Assembly: GCF_003611675.1 (NCBI RefSeq)
Contig: NZ_RAWA01000011.1
Span: forward strand, 1-61,199
Direction: 5' to 3'
Origin: Corallococcus sp. CA053C
GTDB taxonomy: Bacteria > Myxococcota > Myxococcia > Myxococcales > Myxococcaceae
DNA: 61,199 bases
Shown here: one piece after another, positions 44,101-56,100 of the stretch
How positions within the stretch are numbered: position 1 is the stretch's first letter
Layout: every line of letters begins with the position of its first letter
The notes under the pieces: model-generated
The model's input: the letters and a program-made list of their open reading frames with translations, nothing else
Told to the model about the DNA's origin: nothing
Database searches by the model: none
Translations under genes and position numbers: made by a program

Positions 44101-47100
44101 ACGGTCCCTCGGGCAGTCGCATGTATCGCACGGGAGACCGGGTGCGGTTCCGGGCGGACGGCGTGCTGGAGTACCTGGGCCGGGTGGACTTCCAGGTGAA
44201 GGTGCGTGGGTTCCGCATCGAGCTGGGCGAAGTCGAAGCCGCCCTGCGCCAGCAGGACACGGTGAAGGACGCGGTGGTGGTGGCGAAGGGGGAGGGCGCG
44301 GAGAAGCGGCTCGTCGCGTACGTCGCGGCGAAGGCCGGAGCCACGTTGGAAGCGGAAGCGCTGAAGACCAACCTGCGCCAGCGGTTGCCGGAGTACATGG
44401 TCCCCGGCACGGTGGTGGTGCTGGAGGCCCTGCCGCTCAATGCCAACGGGAAGGTGGACCGCAAGGCCCTTCCGGAGCCGGAGGCGCCGCAGTCCGGCAG
44501 CACCTACGAAGCCCCGCGCACGGAGCTGGAGGCGAAGCTGGCGGCCATCTGGGCCGAAGTGCTGCGACTCCCGCAAGTGGGCGTGAAGGACAACTTCTTC
44601 GCACTGGGCGGCCACTCACTGATGGCCACCCAGGTGGTGTCGCGGGTGCGTTCGGAGACGGGCGCGGAGTTGCCCCTGCGCGCACTCTTCGAAGCCCCGA
44701 CGGTGGAGGCCCTCGCCAAGCGCCTGGAGAAGGCGTCTCGCGCGAGCACGATGGCCATGGAGTCGGCGGCAGGAGCTGCCTCCCGGCCGTTGTCATTCGC
44801 GCAGCAGCGGCTGTGGTTCATCGACCAGTTGGAGCCGGGTACGCCCCTCTACAACGTCCCGATGGCGGTGCGCCTGGAAGGCGAGCTCCGCCAGGAGGTG
44901 CTGGAGAAGGCACTGGACGAAGTGATGCGACGCCACGAGGCGTTGCGGACGACCTTCGCGGAGGAGAACGGTCAGCCCACCCAGGTCATCCATCCAGAGA
45001 TGAAGCTACCGTTGGAGACGGTGGATCTCCACGCAGCGGATGCCCGGTCGCGAGACGAGGAAGCGCGGCATCGGATTGAGCGGGAGGTGTTGAAGCCATT
45101 CGACCTGAAGCAAGGTCCGCTGGCCCGGGCGCTGCTGCTGAAGCTGGATGCGCGAGAGCACGTGCTCATCGTCACGATGCACCACATCGTGTCGGACGGC
45201 TGGTCAATGGGCGTGCTCGTGCGCGAGGTGGGCGCGCTCTACGCGGCGTTCGCGGAAGGGCGACCGTCGCCCCTGCCAGAGCTGCCGGTGCAGTACGCGG
45301 ACTACGCGCGCTGGCAGCGGCAGGAGCTGCAGGGCGAGGCATTGCAGCGCGAGGTGGACTACTGGAAGCAGAAGCTCGCGGCGGCTCCCCCCATGTTGGA
45401 GCTGCCCACGGACCGCCCGAGGCCCTCGGTGCGCGGCAACGCTGGCGCGCTCCAGTCCTTCCTCTGGCCCCATGCCCTCGTCCAGGAGTTGAGGGGTCTG
45501 GCTCAACGTGAGGGCGCCTCGCTGTACATGGTGCTGCTGGCGGGCTGGCAAGCCCTGCTGTCGAGGTACTCGGGGCAGACAGACATCAGCGTGGGTTCGC
45601 CCATCGCGGGGCGGACGCGCTCGGAGGTGGAAGGCCTCATCGGCTTCTTCGTCAACACGCTGGTGTTGCGTGCGAACGTGGAGCCAGCCGGGTCCTTCCA
45701 GGCGCTGCTGAAGCAGGTGCGGGAGACGGTGCTGGAAGCGCAGGAGCACCAGCAGGTGCCGTTCGAGAAGCTGGTGGAGGCGCTGCAGCCGAAGCGTGAC
45801 CGGAGCTACACGCCGTTGTTCCAGGTGCTCCTGGCGCTGCAGAACCTGCCCATGGGCGAGGCGCGTCTGCCCGGGGTAACCCTCAAGCCCGTGGAGCTGG
45901 AAAGCAAGACATCGAAGTTCGACCTGAGCATCGTCTTCGTGGAGACGCCGCGAGGCCTGGACGTCCTGCTGGAGTACAGCACCGAGTTGTTCGAGGCCGG
46001 GACGATCCGCCGCATGGTGGAACACCTGCGCGTGTTGATGGAAGCAGCGGTGGCGAGGCCGGAAGAGGCCGTGGGCCGGCTGCCGATGCTGACGGAAGCG
46101 GAACGGCACCAGGTATTGGTGACGTGGAACCAGACGCAAGCGGAGTACCCGCGCGACGCGACGATTCCCCAGCTCTTCGAGGCCCAGGCACGGAGGACGC
46201 CGGAAGCCATCGCGGTCATCAGCGACAAGCAAAGGCTGACGTACCGGGAGGTGGAGGCGAAGGCGAACCAGTTGGCGCACCGGCTGAGGAAGCTGGGCGT
46301 GGGGCCCGAGTCGCGGGTGGGCCTGTGCGTGGAGCGCACGGCGGACTTGGTGGTCGGAACGCTGGGCATCTTGAAGGCCGGCGGCGCGTACGTGCCGCTG
46401 GACCCCAGCTACCCGAAGGAGCGGTTGGGCTGGTTGCTGGAGGATGCGCAGGGACCGGCGCTGGTCGCGCACTCGCACCTGCTGGAGTCCCTGCCGGCCT
46501 TCACCGCGCAGGCGGTGTGCCTGGACCGTGCCGAGACCCTGGCGAAGGAGTCCAGCACGCCGGCACCGACGGAAGTGCAGCCGGAGAACGTGGCGTACTT
46601 CATCTACACCTCGGGCAGCACGGGCCGGCCCAAGGGCGTGGCTGTGACGCACCGGAACGCGGTGGCGTTCCTGACGTGGGCGCAGGAGACGTTCGAGGAG
46701 GAAGAGACGAAGGCCGTGCTGGCGGCGACTTCGCTCAACTTCGACCTTTCCGTGTTCGAGCTGTTCGCGCCGCTGGTGCGGGGCGGCAGCGTGGTGGTGG
46801 TGCGCAATGCCTTGCACCTGGCGGAAGAGAAGGTGGAGGCCGAAGTCACGCTCATCAACACGGTGCCATCCGCGATGGCGCAGTTGGTGCGGTTGGGAGC
46901 GGTGCCCCCGTCGGTGCGCGTGGTGAACCTCGCGGGCGAAGCACTGCCGGAGACGCTGGCGAAGCAGGTGTACGGCGTCCCCACGGTGCGCAAGCTGTAC
47001 AACCTCTACGGCCCGTCCGAAGACACCACGTATTCGACGTGGTCACTGGTGGGTCGCGAGGAAGTGCCGAACATCGGTCGTCCCTTGGCGAACACGCGCG

Positions 47101-50100
47101 CGTACGTGCTGGACACGTACCTGCAACCGGTACCGGTGGGCGTGGCGGGAGAGCTGTACCTCGCGGGCGAAGGCCAGGCGCGCGGCTACCTGCTGCGGCC
47201 GGACCTCACGGCGGAGAAGTTCCTGCCGGAAGTCCACGGCCCCGCGGGCAGCCGCATGTACCGCACGGGAGACCGGGTGCGGTTCCGGGCGGACGGCGTG
47301 CTGGAGTACCTGGGCCGCGTGGACTTCCAAGTGAAGGTGCGAGGCTTCCGCATCGAGCTGGGCGAAGTCGAAGCCGCGCTGCGCCAGCAGGACACGGTGA
47401 AGGACGCGGTGGTGGTGGCGAAGGGGGAGGGCGCGGAGAAGCGGCTCGTCGCGTACGTCGCGGCGAAGGCCGGAGCGACGCTGGATGCGGAGTCGCTGAA
47501 GACCAGCCTGCGCCAGCGGTTGCCGGAGTACATGGTGCCCGGCACGGTGGTGGTGCTGGAGGCCCTGCCGCTCAATGCCAACGGGAAGGTGGACCGCAAG
47601 GCCCTGCCGGAGCCGGAGGCGCCGCAATCCGGCAGCACCTACGAAGCGCCGCGCACGGAGACGGAAGCGAAGCTCGCGGCCATCTGGGCAGAGGTGCTGC
47701 GGGTGATGCGCGTAGGCGTGAAGGACGACTTCTTCGCGCTGGGCGGGCATTCACTGCTGGCCACGCAGGTGGTGTCACGGGTGCGTACGGAGCTGGGCGC
47801 GGAGCTGCCGCTGCGCGCCTTGTTTGAAGTGCCCACGGTGGAGGGATTGGCCCAGCGTCTGGAGAAGACGTCTGGCTCGAACTCAGTGAAGCTGGAGAGG
47901 GCCACGCGGGAGGTTTCCCGGCCGCTGTCGTTCGCGCAGCAGCGGTTGTGGTTCATCGATCAGCTGGAGCCGGGCACCTCCCTGTACAACGTGCCGGTGG
48001 CGGTGCGCCTGGAAGGCGAGCTCCGCCAGGAGGTCCTGCAAAGGGCGCTGCGTGAAGTCCTTCGACGCCACGAGGCGTTGCGAACGACGTTCGCGGAGGA
48101 GAATGGCCAGCCCATCCAGGTCATCCACGCGGAGACCGACCTGCCGTTGGGTGTGGTGGAACTCCAAGGGCTGGAGGCCTCGCGGCGGGACGAAGCGGCA
48201 CGGCATCATCTCGGGCAGGAGTTGCTGCGGTCGTTCAATCTCCACACCGGCCCCCTTGTCCGCGCCCAACTGCTGAGACTGGGCGAGAAGGAACACATCC
48301 TCTTGATCACGATGCATCACATCGTGTCGGACGGATGGTCGATGGGCGTGCTCGTGCGGGAGGTCAGCACGCTGTACGCAGCGTTCGCGGAAGGGCGACC
48401 GTCGCCCCTGCCGGAGCTGCCGGTGCAGTACGCGGACTACGCGACGTGGCAACGGAGCCGCCTGCAAGGCGAGACGTTGCGGCGCGAGGTGGATTACTGG
48501 AAGCAGCAGTTGGTGGGAGCGCCGCCCGTGCTGGAGCTGCCCACGGACCGTCCGCGTCCGGCGGTGCGCGGCAATGCCGGCGCGGTCGAGGTCTTCCAAT
48601 GGCCGCATGCGCTGGAGCAGGGCTTGCGCGACCTGGCCCGGCGTGAGGGTGCGTCGCTGTACATGGTGCTGCTGGCGGGCTGGCAGGTGTTGCTGTCGCG
48701 CTACTCGGGACAGACGGACCTCAGCGTGGGTTCGCCCATCGCGGGGCGCACACGTTCGGAGGTGGAAGGCCTCATCGGCTTCTTCGTCAACACGTTGGTG
48801 CTCCGGGCGGACCTGTCCGGAGGGGCGGATTTCCGCGGGCTGCTCGGGCAGGTGAGGGAGACGGTGCTGGGGGCGTACGAGCACCAGGAGGTGCCGTTCG
48901 AGAAGTTGGTGGAAGCGTTGCAGCCCGAGCGCAGCCTGAGCCACACGCCGCTCTTCCAGACGATGCTCGCGGTGCAGAACATGCCCATGGAGGAGGCGAA
49001 GCTTCCGGGGCTGGTGCTGAAGCCGGTGGAGCTGAGCGCGGGTACGTCGAAGTTCGACGTGAGTGTCTTCTTCACGGAGACACCGCAGGGGCTGAGCGGC
49101 GCGGTGGAGTACAGCACCGAGCTGTTCGAGGCCGGGACGATCCGCCGGATGGTGGAGCACCTGCGCGTGTTGATGGAAAGCGCGCTGACGAAGCCGGAAG
49201 AGGCGGTGGGCCGGCTGCCGCTGCTGACGGAGGCAGAGCGTCAGCAGGTGCTGGTGACGTGGAACCAGACGCAAACGGAGTACCCGCGCGACGTGACGAT
49301 CCCCCAGCTCTTCGAGGCGCAGGCTCGGAGGACGCCCGACGCGGTGGCGGTCATCAGCGGCAAGCAAAGGCTGACGTACCGGGAGGTGGAGGCGAAGGCG
49401 AACCAGCTGGCGCATCGGCTGCGCAAGCTGGGGGTGGGCCCCGAGTCGCGCGTGGGCCTGTGCGTGGAGCGCACGGCGGATGTGGTGGTGGGAACGCTGG
49501 GCATCCTGAAGGCCGGTGGCGCGTACGTGCCGCTCGACCCCAGCTACCCGAAGGAGCGGCTGGGCTGGCTGCTGGAAGACGCGCAAGGTCTGGCGTTGGT
49601 CGCGCACTCGCACCTGCTGGACTCCCTGCCAGCTTTCACCGCGCAGGCGGTGTGCCTGGACACAGACGCGACGTTGGCGACGGAGTCGGACAGGTCGCCG
49701 GACATGCAGGTGCAGCCGGAGAACGTGGCGTACTTCATCTACACCTCGGGCAGCACGGGCCGGCCCAAGGGCGTAGCGGTGACGCACCGGAACGCGGTGG
49801 CCTTCCTGACGTGGGCACAGGAGACCTTCGAGGAAGAAGAGACGAAGGCCGTGCTGGCGGCAACGTCGCTCAACTTCGACCTCTCCGTGTTCGAGCTGTT
49901 CGCGCCGCTGGTGCGAGGCGGCAGCGTGGTGGTGGTGCGCAACGCCTTGCACCTGGCGGAAGAGAAGGTGGAGGCCGAAGTCACGCTGATCAACACGGTG
50001 CCGTCAGCGATGGCGCAGTTGGTGCGGTTGGGAGCGGTGCCCCCGTCGGTGCGCGTGGTGAACCTCGCGGGCGAAGCCCTGCCGGAGACGCTGGCGAAGC

Positions 50101-53100
50101 AGGTGTACGGCGTCCCCACGGTGCGCAAGCTGTACAACCTCTACGGCCCGTCTGAAGACACGACGTACTCAACGTGGTCGCTGGTGGGCCGCGAGGAAGT
50201 GCCGAACATCGGCCGGCCGCTGACCAACACGCGCGCGTACGTGTTGGACACGTACCTGCAACCGGTGCCCGTGGGCGTGGCGGGTGAGCTGTACCTCGCG
50301 GGCGAAGGCCAGGCACGCGGCTACCTGCTGCGGCCAGAACTCACGGCGGAGAAGTTCCTGCCGGAAGTGCACGGGCCCGCGGGCAGCCGCATGTACCGCA
50401 CGGGCGACCGGGTGCGGTACCGGGTGGACGGCGTGCTGGAATACCTGGGCCGGGTGGACTTCCAGGTGAAGGTGCGAGGCTTCCGCATCGAGCTGGGCGA
50501 AGTCGAAGCCGCCCTGCGCCAGCAGGACACGGTGAAGGACGCGGTGGTGGTGGCGAAGGGAGACGGCGCGGAGAAGCGCCTCGTCGCGTACGTCGCGGCG
50601 AAGGCCGGAGCGACGCTGGAAGCGGAGGCGCTGAAGACCAGCCTGCGTCAGCGTTTGCCCGAGTACATGGTCCCCGGCACGGTGGTGGTGCTGGAGGCCC
50701 TGCCGCTCAATGCCAACGGCAAGGTGGACCGCAAGGCCCTGCCGGAGCCGGAGGCGCCGCAATCCGGCAGCACCTACGAAGCACCGCGCACGGAGCTGGA
50801 AGCGCAGCTGGCGGCCATCTGGGCCGAAGTGCTGCGACTCCCCCAGGTGGGCGTGAAGGATGACTTCTTCGCGCTGGGCGGCCACTCGCTCCTGGCCACC
50901 CAGGTGGTGTCACGGATCCGCGCGGAGGTGGGCGCCGAGCTTCCCCTGCGCGCGCTCTTCGAAGCTCCCACGCTGCAAGCCCTCGCCCAGCGCGTGGAGA
51001 AGGCCAGCAGCTCCCGGGCTACGGCCCTGCGCCACATCCCCGAAGACATGGCGCAGCCGCTGTCGTTCGCGCAGCAGCGGCTGTGGTTCATCGACCAACT
51101 GGAGCCGGGCACGGCGCTCTACAACGTCCCCGTGGCGGTGCGCCTGGAAGGCGACCTGGACGCAGCGGCACTGGAGCGCGCCCTGCGCGAAGTCGTGCGC
51201 CGTCATGAGTCCCTGCGCACCACCTTCGAGGAGCAGTCCGGCGAGGCCATCCAGGTCATCCATGCCTCCCTGCCGCTGGAGCTGGCGCGCGTGGACCTGC
51301 GGAACCTCGACGCATCCCAGCGAGAGGCCGAGGCCCGCCGCCGGGTCGAGCAGGAGATGATGCGGCCCTTCGACCTGCTGCGCGGGCCGCTGATCCGCGC
51401 GCGGTTGTTCGCCCTCGGCGACCGTGAGCACGTGCTCGTCATCACGATGCACCACATCGTGTCGGACGGGTGGTCGCTGGGCGTGCTGGTGCGCGAGATG
51501 GGAGCGCTGTACGCGGCCTTCTCCACGGGGCGTCCCTCGCCCCTGCCGGAGCTGCCCCTGCAGTACGCGCGCTACGCGGCGTGGCAGCGCGGCTGGCTCC
51601 AGGGTGACGCGCTGGCGCGACAGGTCGGCTACTGGAAGCAGAAGCTCGGGGGGGCGCCGCCGGTGCTGGAGCTGCCCACGGACCGCCCGCGTCCGCCCGC
51701 GCAGAGCATCACGGGCGCGACGCATGCCTTCACCCTGTCCCGCCCGCTGGTGGAAGGGCTCAAGTCCCTGGCCCAGCGCGAAGGTGCGTCACTCTTCATG
51801 GTGCTGCTCGCGGGCTGGCAGGTGCTGCTGGCGCGCTACTCCGGACAGACGGACCTCAGCGTGGGGGCGCCCATCGCGGGCCGCACGCGCTCGGAGCTGG
51901 AAGGGCTCATCGGCTTCTTCGTCAACACGCTGGTGCTGCGGACGAACGTGGACGGCCGCGCGTCCTTCCGCGACCTGCTCGCCCAGGTGCGTGAGACGGT
52001 GCTGGAGGCGTACGAACACCAGGAGGTGCCGTTCGAGAAGCTGGTGGAGGCCCTCCAGCCCGAGCGCAGCCTGAGCCACACGCCGCTCTTCCAGACGATG
52101 CTGTCGCTCCAGAACGTCCCCATGGGAGAGGTGCGGTTGCCGGGCCTGGCGCTCAAGCCGGTGGACCTGGAGAGCCCCATCGCGAAGTTCGACCTGAGCG
52201 TGACGCTCATGGAGACGCCGCGAGGCCTCGCGGGCGTCCTGGAGTACAGCACCGCGCTGTTCGACGCGAGCACGCTCCACCGGATGGCCTCGCACCTGAC
52301 GACGCTGCTCGAAGGCATCGTGGCCCGTCCCACCGAGCGCGTCGCCCGACTGCCGCTGCTGTCCGCCGACGAGCGCGCGCAGGTGGTCTCCACCTGGAAC
52401 GACACGCGCCTGTCCGTGCCCTGGGACGGCTGCTTCCACGAGTGCGTGGAGACGCAAGCGCGCGTCGCGCCCGGCAGGCTCGCGGTGTTGGACGGCACGG
52501 TGCGGCTGGACTTCGAACAGCTCAACGCGCGCGCCAACCAACTCGCCCACTGGCTGCGCGAGCGCGGCGTGGGGCCCGAGGTGCGCGTGGCGCTCTTCAT
52601 GGAGCGTTCGGTGGACCTGGTGGTGGCGGCGCTCGGCGTGATGAAGGCCGGCGGTGCCTACGTGCCGCTGGATCCGGCGTGGCCTTCCGAGCGGCTGGGT
52701 TGGCTCGCGAAGGACTGCGGCGCGCGCTGGGTGCTCACGCAGCGCATGCTCGCCGGGGCGCTCCCGGAGGGGCTGGAGACCCTGTGCCTGGACGACACGG
52801 GGCCGCGCGAGGCGCTGGCCCGGCAGTCGAGTGACAACCCGGTCCGCCTGAGCCTCCCGACGCACCTGGCGTACCTCATCTACACCTCGGGCAGCACGGG
52901 GCGCCCCAAGGGCGTGATGGTGCAGCACGCGTCGATGATGAACCTGCGCGCCGCGCACAAGGTCATGACGTTCGCGGGCATCACGGAGCCGGTCCGGGTG
53001 AGCTTCAACGCGCCCCTGGCATTCGACGCCTCGGTGCAGCAGTTGGTGCAGTTGGCGGACGGTCACGCGCTCTGCATCGTGCCGGCCGGCGTGCGCGAGG

Positions 53101-56100
53101 ACGTGGCGCGCACGGCGGCGTGGTTGGAGGAGCAGGAGGTGGACGTCCTCGACTGCACGCCGGCGCACCTGCGCCTGCTGCTGGATGAAGGACTGGGCAC
53201 GCGCCGACCGATGCGCGTCCTGGTGGGTGGCGAGGCGGTGGACGATGCGCTGTGGGCGCGGCTCGCGGCGCTCCCGGGGCTCAAGGCCTTCAACGTGTAC
53301 GGGCCCACGGAGTGCACGGTGGACGTCACCGCGCGCGCCATCGCGATGGACACGGCGCGCCCGGTGCTGGGCCGGCCGATGGCCAACATGCAGGCCTACG
53401 TGCTGGACCCCGAGCTGCAACCCGTGCCGGTCGGTGTGCCGGGCGAGCTGTACGTCGGCGGTGCGGGGCTCGCGCGGGGGTACCTGGAGCGGCCAGAGCT
53501 GTCGGCGGAGCGCTTCGTGCCGGACGGTCTGGGAACGCAGCCGGGCGGACGGCTGTACCGCACGGGAGACCGCGTGCGGTGGCTGGCCTCCGGCGAGCTG
53601 GAGTACCTGGGCCGCCTGGACTTCCAGGTGAAGCTGCGGGGCTTCCGCATCGAGCTGGGCGAGGTGGAGACGGCGCTGGCGCAGCAGCCCGGCGTGAGCG
53701 AGGCCGTGGTGCTCGTGCGCGGGGACGGCGCCGACAAGCGGCTCGTCGGCTACGTCGTGGCGAAGGAGGGCCACGCGCTGGACGCGGACACGCTGCGGAG
53801 CGGCCTGCGGCAGGGCCTGCCCGAGTACATGATGCCCGCGGCGCTGGTGGTCCTGGACGCGCTGCCGTTGAACGCCAACGGGAAGGTGGACCGCAAGGCG
53901 CTGCCGGAGCCGGAGGCGCCTCGGGCGGGCAGCACCTACGAAGCGCCGCGCACGGAGGTGGAGGCGAAGCTCGCGGCCATCTGGGCGGAGGTGTTGCGGT
54001 TGGAGCGCGTGGGGGTGAAGGACAACTTCTTCGCGCTGGGTGGGCACTCGTTGCTGGCGACGCAGGTGGTGTCGCGCATCCGCACGCGGCTGGGTCGGGA
54101 GATGCCGCTGCGGCTGTTGTTCGAGGCGCCCACGGTGGAAGCGCTCGCGCTGCGGCTCTCCCAGGCCGGCAGCTCGGGTGTCCCGGCGCTGGTCGCGCGG
54201 AGCCGTCCGGTGTCGGTGCCGCTGTCGTTCGCGCAGCAGCGGTTGTGGTTCATTGATCAGCTGGAGCCGGGAAGCCCGCTCTACAACGTGCCGGTGGCGG
54301 TCCGGTTGGAGGGCGACCTGGACGCGAGGGCGCTGGAGCGCGCGCTGCACGAGGTCGTACGCCGTCACGAAGCCCTGCGCACCACGTTCGCCGAGGAGGG
54401 CGGTCAGCCCGTCCAGCGCATCCATGACACGGTGGAGCCGCCGTTGACGTCCGTGGACTTGAGCGCCCTCGGCGCTGCACGCGAGGACGAGGCCCGAAGC
54501 CGGGTGGCGCTGGAGCTGTCGCAGCCGTTCGACCTGAAGCAGGGGCCGCTGCTGAGGGCCCTGCTGCTGCGCCTGGACGCACGCGAGCACGTGCTCGTCG
54601 TCACGATGCACCACGCGGTCTCCGACGGTTGGTCCGTGAGCGTGCTGATCCGCGAAGTCGTCACGCTGTACGACGCGCTGACGCGGGGACAGCCGTGGAC
54701 CCTGCCGGAGCTGCCGGTGCAGTACGCGGACTACGCGGTCTGGCAGCGCGACTGGCTGCGCGGTGAGGCGTTGCGGCGCGAGGTGGACTACTGGAAGCGG
54801 CAGCTCGTGGGAGCACCGCCCGTGCTGGAGCTGCCGACGGACCGTCCCCGGCCCGCGATGCGCGGCAACGCGGGCGCGACGCAAGGCTTCCGCCTGTCGC
54901 CGGAGCTGTCGCAGGGGTTGAAGGACCTGGCGCAGCAGGAGGGCGCGTCGCTGTTCATGGTGCTGCTGGCGGGTTGGCAGGCCTTGATGGCGAGGTACTC
55001 GGGGCAGGAGGACATCAGCGTCGGTTCGCCCATCGCGGGGCGCACGCGTTCGGAGGTGGAGGGGCTGATCGGCTTCTTCGTCAACACGCTGGTGTTGCGT
55101 GCGCAGGTGGATGGAGCCGTGTCATTCCGGAAGTTGCTCGGGCAGGTGAAGGAGACGGTGCTGGGGGCGTATGAGCACCAGGAGGTGCCGTTCGAGAAGC
55201 TGGTGGAGGCGTTGCAGCCAGGACGCAGCCTGAGCCACACGCCGCTCTTCCAGACGATGCTGTCGCTCCAGAACGTGCCCGAGGGCGAAGTGCGCCTGCC
55301 TGGGCTGACCTTGAAGCCGCTGGAGATGGAGGGCCACACGTCGAAGTTCGACGTGAGCGTCTTCTTCACGGAGACGCCGCAGGGACTGAGCGGCGCGGTG
55401 GAGTACAGCACCGAGCTGTTCGAGGCCGGGACGATCCGCCGGATGGTGGAGCACCTGCGCGTGTTGATGGAAGCGGCGGTGGCGAAGCCGGAAGAGGCGG
55501 TGGGCCGGCTGCCGATGCTGACGGAGGTGGAGCGTCAGAGAGTGCTGGTGGCGTGGAACCAGACGCAGGCGGAGTACCCGCGCGACGCGACGATTCCCCA
55601 GCTCTTCGAGGCGCAGGCACGGAAGACGCCCGAAGCCATCGCGGTCATCAGCGGCAAGCAGCGGCTGACGTACCGGGAGGTGGAGACGAAGGCGAACCAG
55701 TTGGCGCACCGGCTGAGGAAGCTGGGCGTGGGGCCCGAGTCGCGCGTGGGCCTGTGCGTGGAGCGCACGGCGGACGTGGTGGTGGGTACGCTGGGCATCC
55801 TGAAGGCCGGTGGTGCGTACGTGCCGCTCGACCCGAGCTACCCGAAGGAGCGGTTGGGCTGGTTGCTGGAGGATGCGCAGGGCCCGGCGCTGGTGGCGCA
55901 TTCGCACCTGTTGGAGTCACTGCCGGCCTTCAGCGCGCAGGCGGTGTGCCTGGACACAGACGCGACGTTGGCGACGGAGTCGGACAGGTCGCCAGACATG
56001 CAGGTGCAGCCGGAGAACGTGGCCTATCTCATCTACACCTCGGGCAGCACAGGGCGGCCCAAGGGCGTAGCGGTGACGCACCGGAACGCGGTGGCCTTCC

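Larger units (their letters stand above)
41658..51062 (+). repeat. Tandem module repeat, 3 x 3,135 nt
   Basis: Modules 3, 4 and 5 recur with an exact 3,135-nt period. Condensation starts are at 41658, 44793, 47928 and 51063; HH codons at 42045, 45180, 48315 and 51450; adenylation Tyr codons at 43470, 46605 and 49740; carrier Ser codons at 44616, 47751 and 50886. The eight measured domain spacings show no indel. Confidence 0.9.

Noticed and set aside
51789-54884. A 1,031-codon minus-strand open frame
   Set aside because: Same reason: a compositional shadow of modules 6-7 with no recognisable motif.
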